From Bacillus sp. N13C7 (GTDB lineage: Bacteria > Bacillota > Bacilli > Bacillales > Bacillaceae), in assembly GCF_026790065.1 (NCBI RefSeq), contig NZ_JALAMO010000003.1, positions 62,001-126,000 of the forward strand: a stretch of DNA of 64,000 bases. Reading direction: 5' to 3'. Under the pieces are notes generated by a model, which was not told where the DNA came from, ran no database searches, and saw only the letters and a list, made by a program, of their open reading frames with translations. The position numbers were made by a program, and so were the translations under genes. Shown here piece after piece: positions 31,537 to 42,933 of the stretch. Numbering within the stretch: the first letter of the stretch is position 1; every line of letters starts with the position of its first letter.

Positions 31537-32946
31537 ATGTTCAACCGATTGTTCCGTGTATGTTTTCTTGCAGCTCTTATCATGGCCTTCACCCTCCCAA
31601 ACTCCGCCAATGCACAAAAACCTGTATTTAAAGAAGTCAGCGTCCATGACCCTTCCATCATTGAAACAAATGGCACCTTTTATGTTTTTGGATCTCATCT
31701 CGCTTCAGCAAAAACAAATGACCTCATGCAATGGAAGCAGCTGACCACTAGCGTTAGCAACAATAATCCTCTGATTCCGAATGTCTACGAAGAATTAAAA
31801 GATACCTTTGAATGGGCGCAATCCGAAACCCTGTGGGCGGCTGACGTTACGCAGCTGGCGGACGGCAAATACTACATGTACTACAACGCATGCCGCGGCG
31901 ACTCACCAAGATCCGCCATGGGTGTTGCCGTTGCTGACAACATCGAAGGCCCATACAAAAACAAAGGCATCTTTTTGAAATCAGGAATGGAAGGCACAAG
32001 CAGCGATGGAACACCGTATGACGCAACCAAACACCCGAATGTCGTCGACCCGCATACCTTCTTTGATAAAGACGGAAAGCTGTGGATGGTGTACGGATCA
32101 TACTCAGGCGGCATTTTCATACTTGAAATGAATCCAAAAACGGGCTTCCCGCTTCCTGGGCAGGGATACGGGAAAAAACTGCTCGGCGGCAACCACAGCA
32201 GAATCGAAGGCCCGTATGTTCTCTACAATCCAGACACCCAATACTACTACTTATACCTATCATATGGCGGTCTCGATGCAACAGGCGGCTATAACATCCG
32301 TGTGGCCCGCTCCAAGAAACCAGACGGCCCTTACTATGATGCGGAAGGCAACCCAATGCTTGACGTCCGCGGCAAAGAAGGCACATTCTTCGACGACCGT
32401 TCCATCGAACCATACGGCGTCAAACTCATGGGCAGCTACACTTTTGAAACAGAAAATGAAAAAGGCACCGGGTACGTCTCACCAGGCCACAACTCCGCAT
32501 ACTATGACGAAAAAACCGGGCGTTCCTATTTAATCTTCCACACCCGCTTCCCGGGCAGGGGTGAAGAACACGAAGTCAGAGTCCACCAATTGTTCATGAA
32601 CAAAGACGGCTGGCCGGTAACAGCGCCATATCGTTATGCAGGCGAAACACTGAAAGAAGTAAAACAAAAAGACATTACAGGAACATACAAAGTCATCCTG
32701 CATGGAAAAGATATCTCAGCCGACATCAAACAAACCATCAACATCCAGCTCAACAAAAATCATACCATTTCCGGGGAAATGACCGGAACATGGAAGAAAA
32801 CCGGAAAAAATACAGCCGACATCACGTTAGCGGGCAAGAAGTATAACGGGGTATTTTTACGCCAGTGGGATTCGGTGAGAGAGAAGAACGTCATGACGTT
32901 TAGTGTGTTGAATGGCAACGGTGAGGCTGTATGGGGATCTAAATAA
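31537..32946 (+). CDS. abn2: Abn2, secreted endo-arabinanase (GH43)
   Basis: Extracellular endo-alpha-1,5-L-arabinanase, 469 residues. Signal peptide residues 1-25 (cleavage after SANA). Five-bladed beta-propeller of GH43: catalytic base Asp in VHDPSIIE, pKa-modulating Asp in NVVDPHTFFDKDG, acid Glu in SRIEGPYV. C-terminal beta-sandwich (about 370-469) is typical of Abn2 and absent in the shorter AbnA. AGAGAGGCG precedes the ATG. Single gene. Confidence 0.95.
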   Translation: MFNRLFRVCFLAALIMAFTLPNSANAQKPVFKEVSVHDPSIIETNGTFYVFGSHLASAKTNDLMQWKQLTTSVSNNNPLIPNVYEELKDTFEWAQSETLWAADVTQLADGKYYMYYNACRGDSPRSAMGVAVADNIEGPYKNKGIFLKSGMEGTSSDGTPYDATKHPNVVDPHTFFDKDGKLWMVYGSYSGGIFILEMNPKTGFPLPGQGYGKKLLGGNHSRIEGPYVLYNPDTQYYYLYLSYGGLDATGGYNIRVARSKKPDGPYYDAEGNPMLDVRGKEGTFFDDRSIEPYGVKLMGSYTFETENEKGTGYVSPGHNSAYYDEKTGRSYLIFHTRFPGRGEEHEVRVHQLFMNKDGWPVTAPYRYAGETLKEVKQKDITGTYKVILHGKDISADIKQTINIQLNKNHTISGEMTGTWKKTGKNTADITLAGKKYNGVFLRQWDSVREKNVMTFSVLNGNGEAVWGSK

Positions 32947-32953
32947 GATGGAG

Positions 32954-32981
32954 AAGCGCCTTCTCTAGAAGGCGCTTTTTT
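32954..32981 (+). terminator. abn2 terminator
   Basis: AAGCGCCTTCT / AGAAGGCGCTTTTTT, immediately after abn2. Confidence 0.93.
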
Positions 32982-33250
32982 ATGAGCTTTATTGACTATA
33001 AGAAATGGTTGAGCGAGAGAAAAAACAGAAGTGATAGCGGGGTTCAAGACCTAAACGAAAAGTCCCCATTATGATGATTCTCCCTCTTACAAAGTTATGA
33101 AATCGAATTTTTAGCTATTTAGAACCGGGATAACGTTCCTCAAGACAATCCTTTTTACCTATTTATCCAATATGACCCATCATGTAATATGAAAATAGTC
33201 TGTATTGTAAAGAATTGACACAGTTTGATAGAAACACGAGGTGTTGCGGC
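32982..33250. other. abn2-yxiB intergenic region
   Basis: No gene is visible in about 270 bases. It must hold the promoter of the LXG operon; several AT-rich stretches occur but I see no clear sigma-A pair at proper spacing. Confidence 0.4.
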
Positions 33251-33616
33251 ATGCATAGTGAAATGTTGTTACATTCGGTAAAAGCCGACTTACATGAAAA
33301 ACAGGAACAGATCCATCAGTTAAAACGAGTGCTGCACGAAATCAGGCAAATCAAACACGAATTCTCCGAGGCCCAGCATCTCATTCACCGGCCTCATCTT
33401 AACCGGGAGGCATGGAGAGGAACACATGCTCAGCGGTTTGAAGATATTCGTGAAGGAATGAACAAAGCATATCAGCAAATCAAAAGCGATCAAGTCAGCG
33501 GAATCATCGAAAGCATAGAAGGAAAAATCCACTCATTAGAGGGCGATGTCTATTCTATAAGACGCCAAATTACGAGGATAGAGCATGAAATAGAGAAGGA
33601 AAAACATAAAAAGTGA
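33251..33616 (+). CDS. yxiB: YxiB, LXG-operon helper (DUF5082-like)
   Basis: A 121-residue, nearly all-helical protein with two long coiled-coil stretches (about 5-45 and 75-120). Pattern and position match the DUF5082/YwqH type that opens LXG toxin operons in Bacillus. It is thought to bind the toxin's LXG domain for delivery by the type VII (Yuk/Yue) system. ATG at 33251 follows GAGGTG. A TTG frame from 33215 has no ribosome site. Confidence 0.82.
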   Translation: MHSEMLLHSVKADLHEKQEQIHQLKRVLHEIRQIKHEFSEAQHLIHRPHLNREAWRGTHAQRFEDIREGMNKAYQQIKSDQVSGIIESIEGKIHSLEGDVYSIRRQITRIEHEIEKEKHKK

Positions 33617-33627
33617 GGTGAGCACAA

Positions 33628-33897
33628 ATGGCACAGGAAATTAAAATGGTGTATGGCACAGTGAAGCAAGGGCTTTCTCAGCTCAAGAATTCAGCTGAAC
33701 TCAAGTCCTCCTTGCCCGGCCATCTCTCAGGCAGAAACCATTTGAATGTTGTGAAGTCCATCGAGCAATTAAATAAGGAAATCAAAGAGCTCACTGAAGC
33801 ATATGCGTCTGTTCTGGCCAAGCATATCGCACAAACGGAAAGCGCGGTAAACGCCATGAAGGAAACGGACGAAAACATATCATCTTCCATGAAATAA
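33628..33897 (+). CDS. yxiC: YxiC, LXG-operon helper (DUF5344-like)
   Basis: 89-residue helical protein of the WXG100-like size class, matching the DUF5344/YwqI type, second gene of Bacillus LXG operons. Probable partner that forms a helical bundle with the LXG domain and YxiB before secretion. GAGGTGAGC site, 11 bases after yxiB; yxiD follows 19 bases on. Confidence 0.82.
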   Translation: MAQEIKMVYGTVKQGLSQLKNSAELKSSLPGHLSGRNHLNVVKSIEQLNKEIKELTEAYASVLAKHIAQTESAVNAMKETDENISSSMK

Positions 33898-33916
33898 AGC
33901 GCGGGAGGACAAGGGA

Positions 33917-35491
33917 TTGAAAACATTAGATGTCCACGCTCTTCACGAGGGCATTCAGCATACGATTGAGAAACTGGACAAGCAAAAACAACAGCTGGAG
34001 AAGCTGGAAAAAAGCGTTGAGCATCTGGCAGGCATGAAGGATGCGCTGAAAGGAAAAGGCGGAGATGCCATCCGGACCTTTTACGAGGAGTGCCACAAGC
34101 CTTTTCTCCTTTTCTTTGGCATGTTTATCGACGAATACAAAAAAGTGCTGAAACAAACACAGCATGCGATTTCCTCTGTAGAATCTGACTCCCACGGCAT
34201 GATCGCAGAGGCTTTTCTCTCACACGATGCGAGACATGGGGTCAAGCATGCACGAGAAGTGACAGAGCAGCTCACTGACGCAGTCAATCGCCAGACATCA
34301 GCCATAGATCACATCGTCAGCCTGCCGACAGTCAATGATACCTTTTTCCGAATGGAAACAGAACAGGCTGAGCGACTGATTTCAGACACCCTGAATAAGC
34401 TCTTTCAATTTGACGGCCATCAAACTCAAGCACTAGAAACCGCAAAATCAGATTTTCAAACGATGAAAAAATATATAGACCAGCTCGAAACCATGTATAC
34501 CGGTCCGAAAATTGAAATCACAGGCTACAAAAGCGGCTCTATCCTGAAATCACAGGAAGAAGAAAACATCAACCAAACCTTCGGCGCGATTAACCCACAA
34601 ATGAAGCAGGCGGATGATTCACCGATGGAGATGATGATTGAGAAGCTAAAAGATAAAATTAGCAACAAAGCTAGTCATATAAAAAAAGACAAAGGCAACA
34701 CAAACAACATTCAAACAACAATTTTTACTGCAAAAAGAGACATAGGTGATTATAACGAAACGATAAACAGTCCTGAAATCCAAAGTATAGCTGGGAACAG
34801 GGATGAAAATATCCTTGATTTATATAAAAAATTTATGGACTATCGTGTTAAAATTAAAGAAGAAAGAAACGGAATCCTTGGTTTCTATGGAACAGGAAAT
34901 ATTTCAGGACTTTTTGAAATTAGTGATGAACAATTAGTTAATACAAAAATTGATATGAGCCTTTTTGATACGAATAAGGCTATAAAGGATAAAAACAAAA
35001 AAGAAAAAGTTAAAAAAATTAAGAAATCGGAAACTTATTTTACTGCTTTGGGAGGGAGTGCAGAATTTTCGATTCCGAGATTTTCTAATGTTTTTAATAC
35101 TTTATTATCTGGTGATATGATTGGCGGTTCTGCTGAACTTAATGGTATTAATGCAGTGATTAACCATGAAAAATCGCCACTTGCTCTTGAATTTAAATTA
35201 CTTCATGCAGGGGTAGAGGCGAATGTTTCGAATACTGGAGGAGGTCTAGGAGGATCGGCTAGCGTATCTGAAGTAGGAGTAACTGCGTCCCCTCTAAATT
35301 GGTTTGGTTATGAGCCTTTAGAAGAATGGTTTGGAATAGAAAATAAAAATCCGTACATCGGTGTAGGGTTTTCTATAGGAAGTTTAGGATTAGGCGCTTC
35401 GGCTAACGAGGGTTTTGAAGTTTATATAGCTGATGGAGTTGGAATTTCATTTAAGGCAGGTATAGAGGATGAGGATAAGGAAGATGAATGA
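33917..35491 (+). CDS. yxiD: YxiD-like LXG polymorphic toxin
   Basis: LXG-domain toxin, 524 residues, TTG start behind GGGAGGACAAGGG. Residues 1-210 are the helical LXG domain (LDVHALHEGIQHTIEKLDKQKQQ...). Residues 147-244 are the linker duplicated downstream. The C-terminal 280 residues are AT-rich in codon use, with a Lys-rich hinge (about 355-372) and then a glycine/serine-rich beta-type region with repeated GGSAE, GGSAS and GLGAS units (about 375-520). No nuclease, deaminase or NADase motif is visible, so activity is unknown. Likely exported by the type VII system. Confidence 0.85.
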   Translation: MKTLDVHALHEGIQHTIEKLDKQKQQLEKLEKSVEHLAGMKDALKGKGGDAIRTFYEECHKPFLLFFGMFIDEYKKVLKQTQHAISSVESDSHGMIAEAFLSHDARHGVKHAREVTEQLTDAVNRQTSAIDHIVSLPTVNDTFFRMETEQAERLISDTLNKLFQFDGHQTQALETAKSDFQTMKKYIDQLETMYTGPKIEITGYKSGSILKSQEEENINQTFGAINPQMKQADDSPMEMMIEKLKDKISNKASHIKKDKGNTNNIQTTIFTAKRDIGDYNETINSPEIQSIAGNRDENILDLYKKFMDYRVKIKEERNGILGFYGTGNISGLFEISDEQLVNTKIDMSLFDTNKAIKDKNKKEKVKKIKKSETYFTALGGSAEFSIPRFSNVFNTLLSGDMIGGSAELNGINAVINHEKSPLALEFKLLHAGVEANVSNTGGGLGGSASVSEVGVTASPLNWFGYEPLEEWFGIENKNPYIGVGFSIGSLGLGASANEGFEVYIADGVGISFKAGIEDEDKEDE

Positions 35492-35723
35492 AGACTTTTT
35501 ATTAAGAAAAATAAATGAAGCATTATTGATAATGCAGATTGTTTTCCCTATAGCTGGTATATTTCTTACCATAATGACAATTTGGTTAGCAAATACAAAT
35601 CAAGTTAACGATATAGAGTTATATGTTATTGCTGGTTTTTCATATGGTGTATTTTTCTTTTTGTTCCCATTTGGAATTTATATTTTTAGAAAAAAAATAC
35701 TGCTTAAAAAGTTAAAAAAATAA
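35484..35723 (+). CDS. Two-helix membrane protein, candidate immunity
   Basis: 79 residues, overlapping the toxin stop by 8 bases, which is the classic immunity position. Two hydrophobic segments (about residues 10-35 and 45-68) and a Lys-rich C-terminus (RKKILLKKLKK). ATG 35484 preferred for AGGATAAGG; an ATG at 35469 is also in frame. A membrane immunity protein would imply that the toxin acts on the membrane; this is inference from place and topology. Confidence 0.7.
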   Translation: MNEDFLLRKINEALLIMQIVFPIAGIFLTIMTIWLANTNQVNDIELYVIAGFSYGVFFFLFPFGIYIFRKKILLKKLKK

Positions 35724-35742
35724 TCCTTAGGAGTATATAGAA

Positions 35743-36021
35743 ATGAGTCGGATTAGAAATTGGTTTCCAATAGGAACTATAGTAAAGTTAAAAAATATGA
35801 AAAAACTTGTAATGGTTTTCGGTAGACATCAGATACAGTCATCCAGTGGAAAGGAATTTGATTATGTCGCAGTCCCATATCCAGAAGGGAACATTAGTGA
35901 AAACTTCAATGTGTTCTTTGATGAAGAAATGATAGAAAAGATAATTTATGAGGGATATACTGATAATGAAGACCAATTGTTAAGAGATAAGTTAAATGAA
36001 ATTATAGAGGAGGAAAAATAG
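35743..36021 (+). CDS. DUF4176-like protein of LXG locus
   Basis: 92-residue soluble protein (WFPIGTIVKLKNMKKLVMVFGRHQ...) with the pattern of DUF4176, a family that recurs in type VII secretion and LXG loci. Acidic C-terminus. Function unproven: accessory or export partner. Site TTAGGAG precedes the ATG; the stop abuts the next gene's ATG. Confidence 0.72.
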   Translation: MSRIRNWFPIGTIVKLKNMKKLVMVFGRHQIQSSSGKEFDYVAVPYPEGNISENFNVFFDEEMIEKIIYEGYTDNEDQLLRDKLNEIIEEEK

Positions 36022-36228
36022 ATGGAGGAATTCTGGAAGAAATTCAGAAAAAAAATCATGTTTTTTTTCTCCCTATTTTTACTTTTTACATGGACTCTTG
36101 CTATTTTATTAATAGAGGGATTTTCAATTAAAGAGAAATTAATAATGTATGCAATTGGATTAATTATGATAATTTTTTGTTTAGTGTTAGGTTATATAGT
36201 AACAAATAAAATGCTCAATAGAAAATAA
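36022..36228 (+). CDS. Small two-helix membrane protein
   Basis: 68 residues, two hydrophobic helices (about 13-33 and 40-62) and a charged N-terminus. Starts directly after the DUF4176 stop behind GAGGAGG. Second candidate immunity or accessory protein of the LXG toxin. Not recognised. Very low GC like its neighbours. Confidence 0.62.
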   Translation: MEEFWKKFRKKIMFFFSLFLLFTWTLAILLIEGFSIKEKLIMYAIGLIMIIFCLVLGYIVTNKMLNRK

Positions 36229-36237
36229 ATTTTTCCC

Positions 36238-36266
36238 CTCCAAAGAAGTGTCTTTGGAGTTTTTTT
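36238..36266 (+). terminator. LXG operon terminator
   Basis: CTCCAAAGA / TCTTTGGAG followed by TTTTTTT. The orphan toxin frame begins inside this hairpin. Confidence 0.88.
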
Positions 36267-36269
36267 ATA

Positions 36270-37447
36270 AAACAGAACAGGCTGAGCGACTGATTTCAGA
36301 CACCCTGAATAAGCTCTTTCAATTTGACGGCCAGCAAACCCAAGCACTAGAAACCGCAAAATCAGATTTACAAACGATGAAAAAATATATAGACCAGCTC
36401 GAAACCATGTACACCGGTCCGAAAATTGAAATCACAGGCTACAAAAGCGGCTCTATCCTGAAATCACAGGAAGAAGAAAACATCAACCAAACCTTCGGCG
36501 CGATTAACCCGCAAATGAAGCAGGCGGATGATTCTCCGATGGAGATGATGCTGAAGAAGCTAGGGAAACATAAGCAGTCCAACGTTGATACCGTGATGAA
36601 GGATGACAAACAACAGAAGATCGAGCGCGAGATTCATGCTGATGACAGTAATTTAACTGTATTAAAGAAAGAAGCAGCAGCCCACCCGAAAGTCTATGGA
36701 GACATACGGGTGATAAATGATAAACTATATAATCATAAAGGATTGAAAAAGATAGATACGATAGAAGTGATTGACGAACTAACTCGCGATACTGCAAACA
36801 TCGACTACGTCGGCGGTAAATATTATGTATATGAAAACGGCCAGATCGTAAGAGAATTCTACGCTGGAGGGAAAAAGCGGCTAGAAGAAGTGTCTTACAT
36901 ACCAGAGGATAAAGTAGGCGGAGCTAAGCCACTTGATTCATTTCTTGCCGGAACGCAGTATGAATTTGTTGAGTGGGTAAGTCCTCAGGGCGCTATTAAA
37001 AAATTGGCGGTTCGAGGCGGGAAGCGTGTTGTCACAGATGTGGCTAAGCATATTGCGGAGAAAGATATAAAGGGAGATGTAAAGAAGAAAACTTCTAAGG
37101 GTAGCGTTAATAGTAAGTGGTGGCATCCCGGATATGTAGATAATTTAAGCTCTTCCCAAACTGTTATAGGAATAAAAAATTCACCCAAAGGTTTATCAAC
37201 CCTTGGTAGTTCAACACGTCAGAATGCACTAGATGCAGGAAAAGGATGGGTTGGTGAAGGAGCAGAAAAAATGTATGATAAAGCAGGAAATTTTTTAGGA
37301 TACAAAAGTGTAGATAAAATGAGAGCTTTTAGATTGCAATATAAACCAAAAGAAAAAATGTGGAGAGCAAACTTTACTGAGAATGAGATTACAGTTGTAG
37401 GATCAAAAACAGAATTAAGAAACGTACATGTTGATATTTTAGATTAA
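36270..37447 (+). pseudogene. Orphan LXG toxin C-terminal cassette (5'-less)
   Basis: Open frame of about 390 codons lacking an LXG N-terminus, a ribosome site and a promoter. It begins right behind a terminator. Bases 36270-36562 repeat 34356-34648 of the upstream toxin at a constant offset of 1914 bases, with about six mismatches and no gap seen. After that it diverges into an unrelated tail with a Lys-rich linker and a C-terminal module (SKWWHPGYVDNL..., ALDAGKGWVGEGAEKMYDKAGNFLGYKSVDKMRAFRLQY). Looks like a silent alternative toxin tip. Activity not recognised. Confidence 0.8.
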
Positions 37448-37463
37448 AAGGTGGGATATAATT

Positions 37464-37790
37464 ATGTTAGAAATTAAAGCTTTAACTAAGGATTATGAAA
37501 ATTGGGGTGAAGACGCTGATGATTTCTACGTTTCATTTGAACTTGACGTAGGATTACACGATATACCAGGTGCTTCTGATTTGTTTACTTTTAACGTTCT
37601 TAGCCCTAAAAGATTGGATAAGATACTTGAAAGTACTGAAATTGAATTAGGCCATGGATATTTCATAATGAGAGATTTTAATATAAAAACTGTCAATTCT
37701 ACTGTAGAGACTATTATGAATAAATGTAAAGACGATGATTATGATAAGTATATGAATAATTTATCTCAATATTTTAAATTACAAGGATAA
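37464..37790 (+). CDS. Imm8-like immunity protein
   Basis: 108 residues, acidic, starting 17 bases after the orphan toxin tail with AGGTGGG as ribosome site. The pattern IKALTKDYENWGEDADDFYVSFELDVG and FTFNVLSPKRLDKIL fits the Imm8 family of polymorphic-toxin immunity proteins, though no search was made. Probably neutralises the toxin module encoded immediately upstream. Confidence 0.68.
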   Translation: MLEIKALTKDYENWGEDADDFYVSFELDVGLHDIPGASDLFTFNVLSPKRLDKILESTEIELGHGYFIMRDFNIKTVNSTVETIMNKCKDDDYDKYMNNLSQYFKLQG

Positions 37791-38520
37791 CACCAAAAGA
37801 GTTGTTGGCACAGAAACACATTCTTATAGTTATAATAAAAGAATATGAAGATATCGAAACTGAGATCTATATCGGACTTAATACAAATGTTATATGATAA
37901 TTTAAGATAAAATAACTAAGAGTTTTTCAAGTTAGAAGATATTCCTGATTATAAATATCTCACTTCAAACTATATTTTAATTGAATAGTTTTCAGGGCCT
38001 TACGGTTTTCTTCCTAGTAGACCCCAGCTTTAGAGTAGTAACTGTTTTACCTTGATTGGCAAAGTGCCAATCAAGGCTTTTTTAAATAACTTTTGGGTGG
38101 ACAAAGCAAGTCCTATCCTGAGTTTTAAAAAACTCAAAATAATAAGTGAGGGGTTTTATTAAAAACTGAATTCGATGAAACTAGCAAAGAAGATAAAGCC
38201 TTGATTGTGGACTATCACTTTCGAGTTTTGGGTGATGAGATAAATCTTTAGAGTAGAAATTAGCGAGATGTAGCGAAACTAAGCTTAAAAACAGGTCGAG
38301 AAAGTTATTGATTTAGTATTAGAAAAAAGAGTAAATCAAGAAGCTCATATCTATTTTGTAGGCGAATTTTTAAATGATAAAGAGAACATAGACATACTTT
38401 TGTAAAAGAAGTTTTGCGTGTATATTCTGAAACCAATCTAGTTGAAAGCTATCATGAACCTATTGTGGTAGAGCTAGATACATTAGAAATAATGTTATTT
38501 AAATAGTAAAATACTAATTC
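37791..38520. pseudogene. Decayed toxin/immunity remnants
   Basis: About 730 AT-rich bases without an intact gene. 38166-38251 reads KTEFDETSKEDKALIVDYHFRVLGDEINL then stop, recalling the start of DUF4279-type proteins. 38300-38400 and 38405-38506 (EVLRVYSETNLVESYHEPIVVELDTLEIMLF) continue in other frames. These look like pieces of one or two former immunity genes, as often found behind LXG and other polymorphic-toxin genes. Confidence 0.45.
38050..38084 (+). terminator. Terminator behind LXG cassette region
   Basis: CCTTGATTGGCA ... TGCCAATCAAGG stem with short loop, followed by CTTTTTT. Ends transcripts from the immunity/remnant region. Confidence 0.88.
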
Positions 38521-38532
38521 AAAAACCGAAAA

Positions 38533-38569
38533 TGAAAGCGTTGACATCCCGCAAATCTAGTGCTAAAGT
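38533..38569 (+). promoter_or_regulatory. bglP: bglP promoter overlapped by cre
   Basis: -35 TTGACA (38541-38546), 17 bases, -10 TAAAGT (38564-38569). The cre TGAAAGCGTTGACA (38533-38546) overlaps the -35 box, so CcpA binding should block RNA polymerase directly. Confidence 0.9.
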
Positions 38570-38598
38570 ATACCTACAAACAAATAAAGCGACCCGTC

Positions 38599-38632
38599 AG
38601 GATTGTTACTGCGAAAGCAGGCAAAACCTAAA
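38599..38632 (+). promoter_or_regulatory. RAT antiterminator upstream of bglP
   Basis: Ribonucleic antiterminator for the LicT/SacT family: AGGATTGTTACTG, a short variable part, then GCAGGCAAAACCTAAAT. It overlaps the left arm of the following terminator, so LicT binding excludes termination. Confidence 0.93.
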
Positions 38633-38682
38633 TGGTGCAGATGGAGGAGACTCTCGCAATCTGTGCCATTTAGGTTTTTTTT
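38622..38682 (+). terminator. bglP leader terminator
   Basis: AAAACCTAAATGG ... CCATTTAGGTTTTTTTT; its left arm is shared with the RAT. Conditional terminator controlled by LicT. Confidence 0.93.
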
Positions 38683-38724
38683 ATTCTCTTTTAGGAGGTG
38701 ATGCGGCATTTGATAGAAAAAAAG

Positions 38725-38754
38725 CTGGATGAAAGGCGGCCACCTTTCATCCAG
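38725..38754 (+). other. Hairpin just upstream of bglP ribosome site
   Basis: CTGGATGAAAGGCGG facing CCACCTTTCATCCAG, a 15-base arm pair with one mismatch and essentially no loop, about 17 bases before AAGGAGG. No T-run. Possible 5' stabiliser of the mRNA after LicT antitermination. Confidence 0.6.
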
Positions 38755-38768
38755 CAGTCCCCCCATAA

Positions 38769-42044
<3,276 letters not shown>

Positions 42045-42146
42045 CAACTTTTTGAAAGTGCATGCGCATCAATTGACAATAACCGGAAGCAGGCGGACAA
42101 TAAAAGAGAAAGATGAACCACCCACAGTCCGAAAGGCGGGAAGAGC

Positions 42147-42593
42147 ATGTTTAACAAAATGTTAGTTGCGATTGACGGATCAGACATGAGTGCAAAAGCG
42201 CTTGATGCCGCAGTGCATTTGGCAAAAGAGCAGCAAGCGGACCTAAGCATCCTTCATGTGGGGAGAGAAGCCGTCGTCACGACTTCTTCTCTGACGGGAA
42301 TTGTCTATGTGCCTGAGCACTTTATTGATGAAATCAGGAACGAGGTTAAAAAAGAGGGCCTGAAGATCCTAGAGAATGCAAGAGAAAAAGCAGCTGAAAA
42401 CGGTGTTCAAGCTGAAATCATTTACGCGAATGGCGAGCCGGCACATGAGATACTCACTCACGCAAAAAAGAAAGGCATCAGCCTGATTGTAGGTGGCAGC
42501 CGGGGGATCAGCGGCCTGAAAGAAATGATGCTTGGAAGCGTCAGCCATAAAGTGTCTCAATTATCAACATGCCCGGTTTTGATTGTTCGATAG
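42147..42593 (+). CDS. yxiE: YxiE, universal stress protein A family
   Basis: 148-residue UspA-fold protein. ATP-binding signature G-2x-G-9x-G-S/T is visible at the C-terminus (VGGSRGISGLKEMMLGSVS). Function unknown; in B. subtilis it is read with bglPH and also responds to phosphate starvation as I recall. GGCGGGAAGAGC precedes the ATG. Followed by a terminator. Confidence 0.92.
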   Translation: MFNKMLVAIDGSDMSAKALDAAVHLAKEQQADLSILHVGREAVVTTSSLTGIVYVPEHFIDEIRNEVKKEGLKILENAREKAAENGVQAEIIYANGEPAHEILTHAKKKGISLIVGGSRGISGLKEMMLGSVSHKVSQLSTCPVLIVR

Positions 42594-42720
42594 AATAAAG
42601 AAAATCAGATCGAAAATTCAGTCGGGGTATCTTATAGAATTTGTGGAGAAGATTCACGGGAGAATTTAGCGATTTAAAATAAAACAATTTAATATAGAAG
42701 TTAATATTAAGATATTTAAG

Positions 42721-42746
42721 GAGAGCTAATAAGCTCTCTTTTTTAG
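42721..42746 (+). terminator. yxiE terminator
   Basis: GAGAGCT-AATA-AGCTCTC followed by TTTTTT. It sits at the left edge of the low-GC island. Confidence 0.9.
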
Positions 42747-42897
42747 TTTGGTAATATATATTATCTAAAAATGAGTAATCATAAATTAGTAACAAGGACT
42801 TTAATATAGTTTTAAGAACTAACTGTAAATAATAATGCGATTTAATATCCAAATAAACACAGTATTAATTTACCTTTTTAATCCATGTAAATATATG

Positions 42898-42903
42898 TAT
42901 AAT
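42898..42903 (+). promoter_or_regulatory. -10 box of SDP-like operon (tentative)
   Basis: TATAAT, about 30 bases upstream of the first gene, in a very AT-rich stretch. No good -35 lies 17 bases ahead, so an activator or a repressor-relief mechanism is likely. Confidence 0.45.
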
Positions 42904-42933
42904 AAAAAATAATAAAGATACAGGAGATTTGAT

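Larger units (their letters stand above)
42594..42933. other. yxiE-sdpA-like intergenic region
   Basis: 340 AT-rich bases with no gene. Holds the yxiE terminator and the probable promoter of the SDP-like operon. GC drops sharply near 42700, marking the left island boundary. Confidence 0.5.

Noticed and set aside
37800-38530. Possible phage or IS remnant
   Set aside because: No transposase motif, terminal inverted repeats or target duplication seen; fragments look like immunity genes instead.
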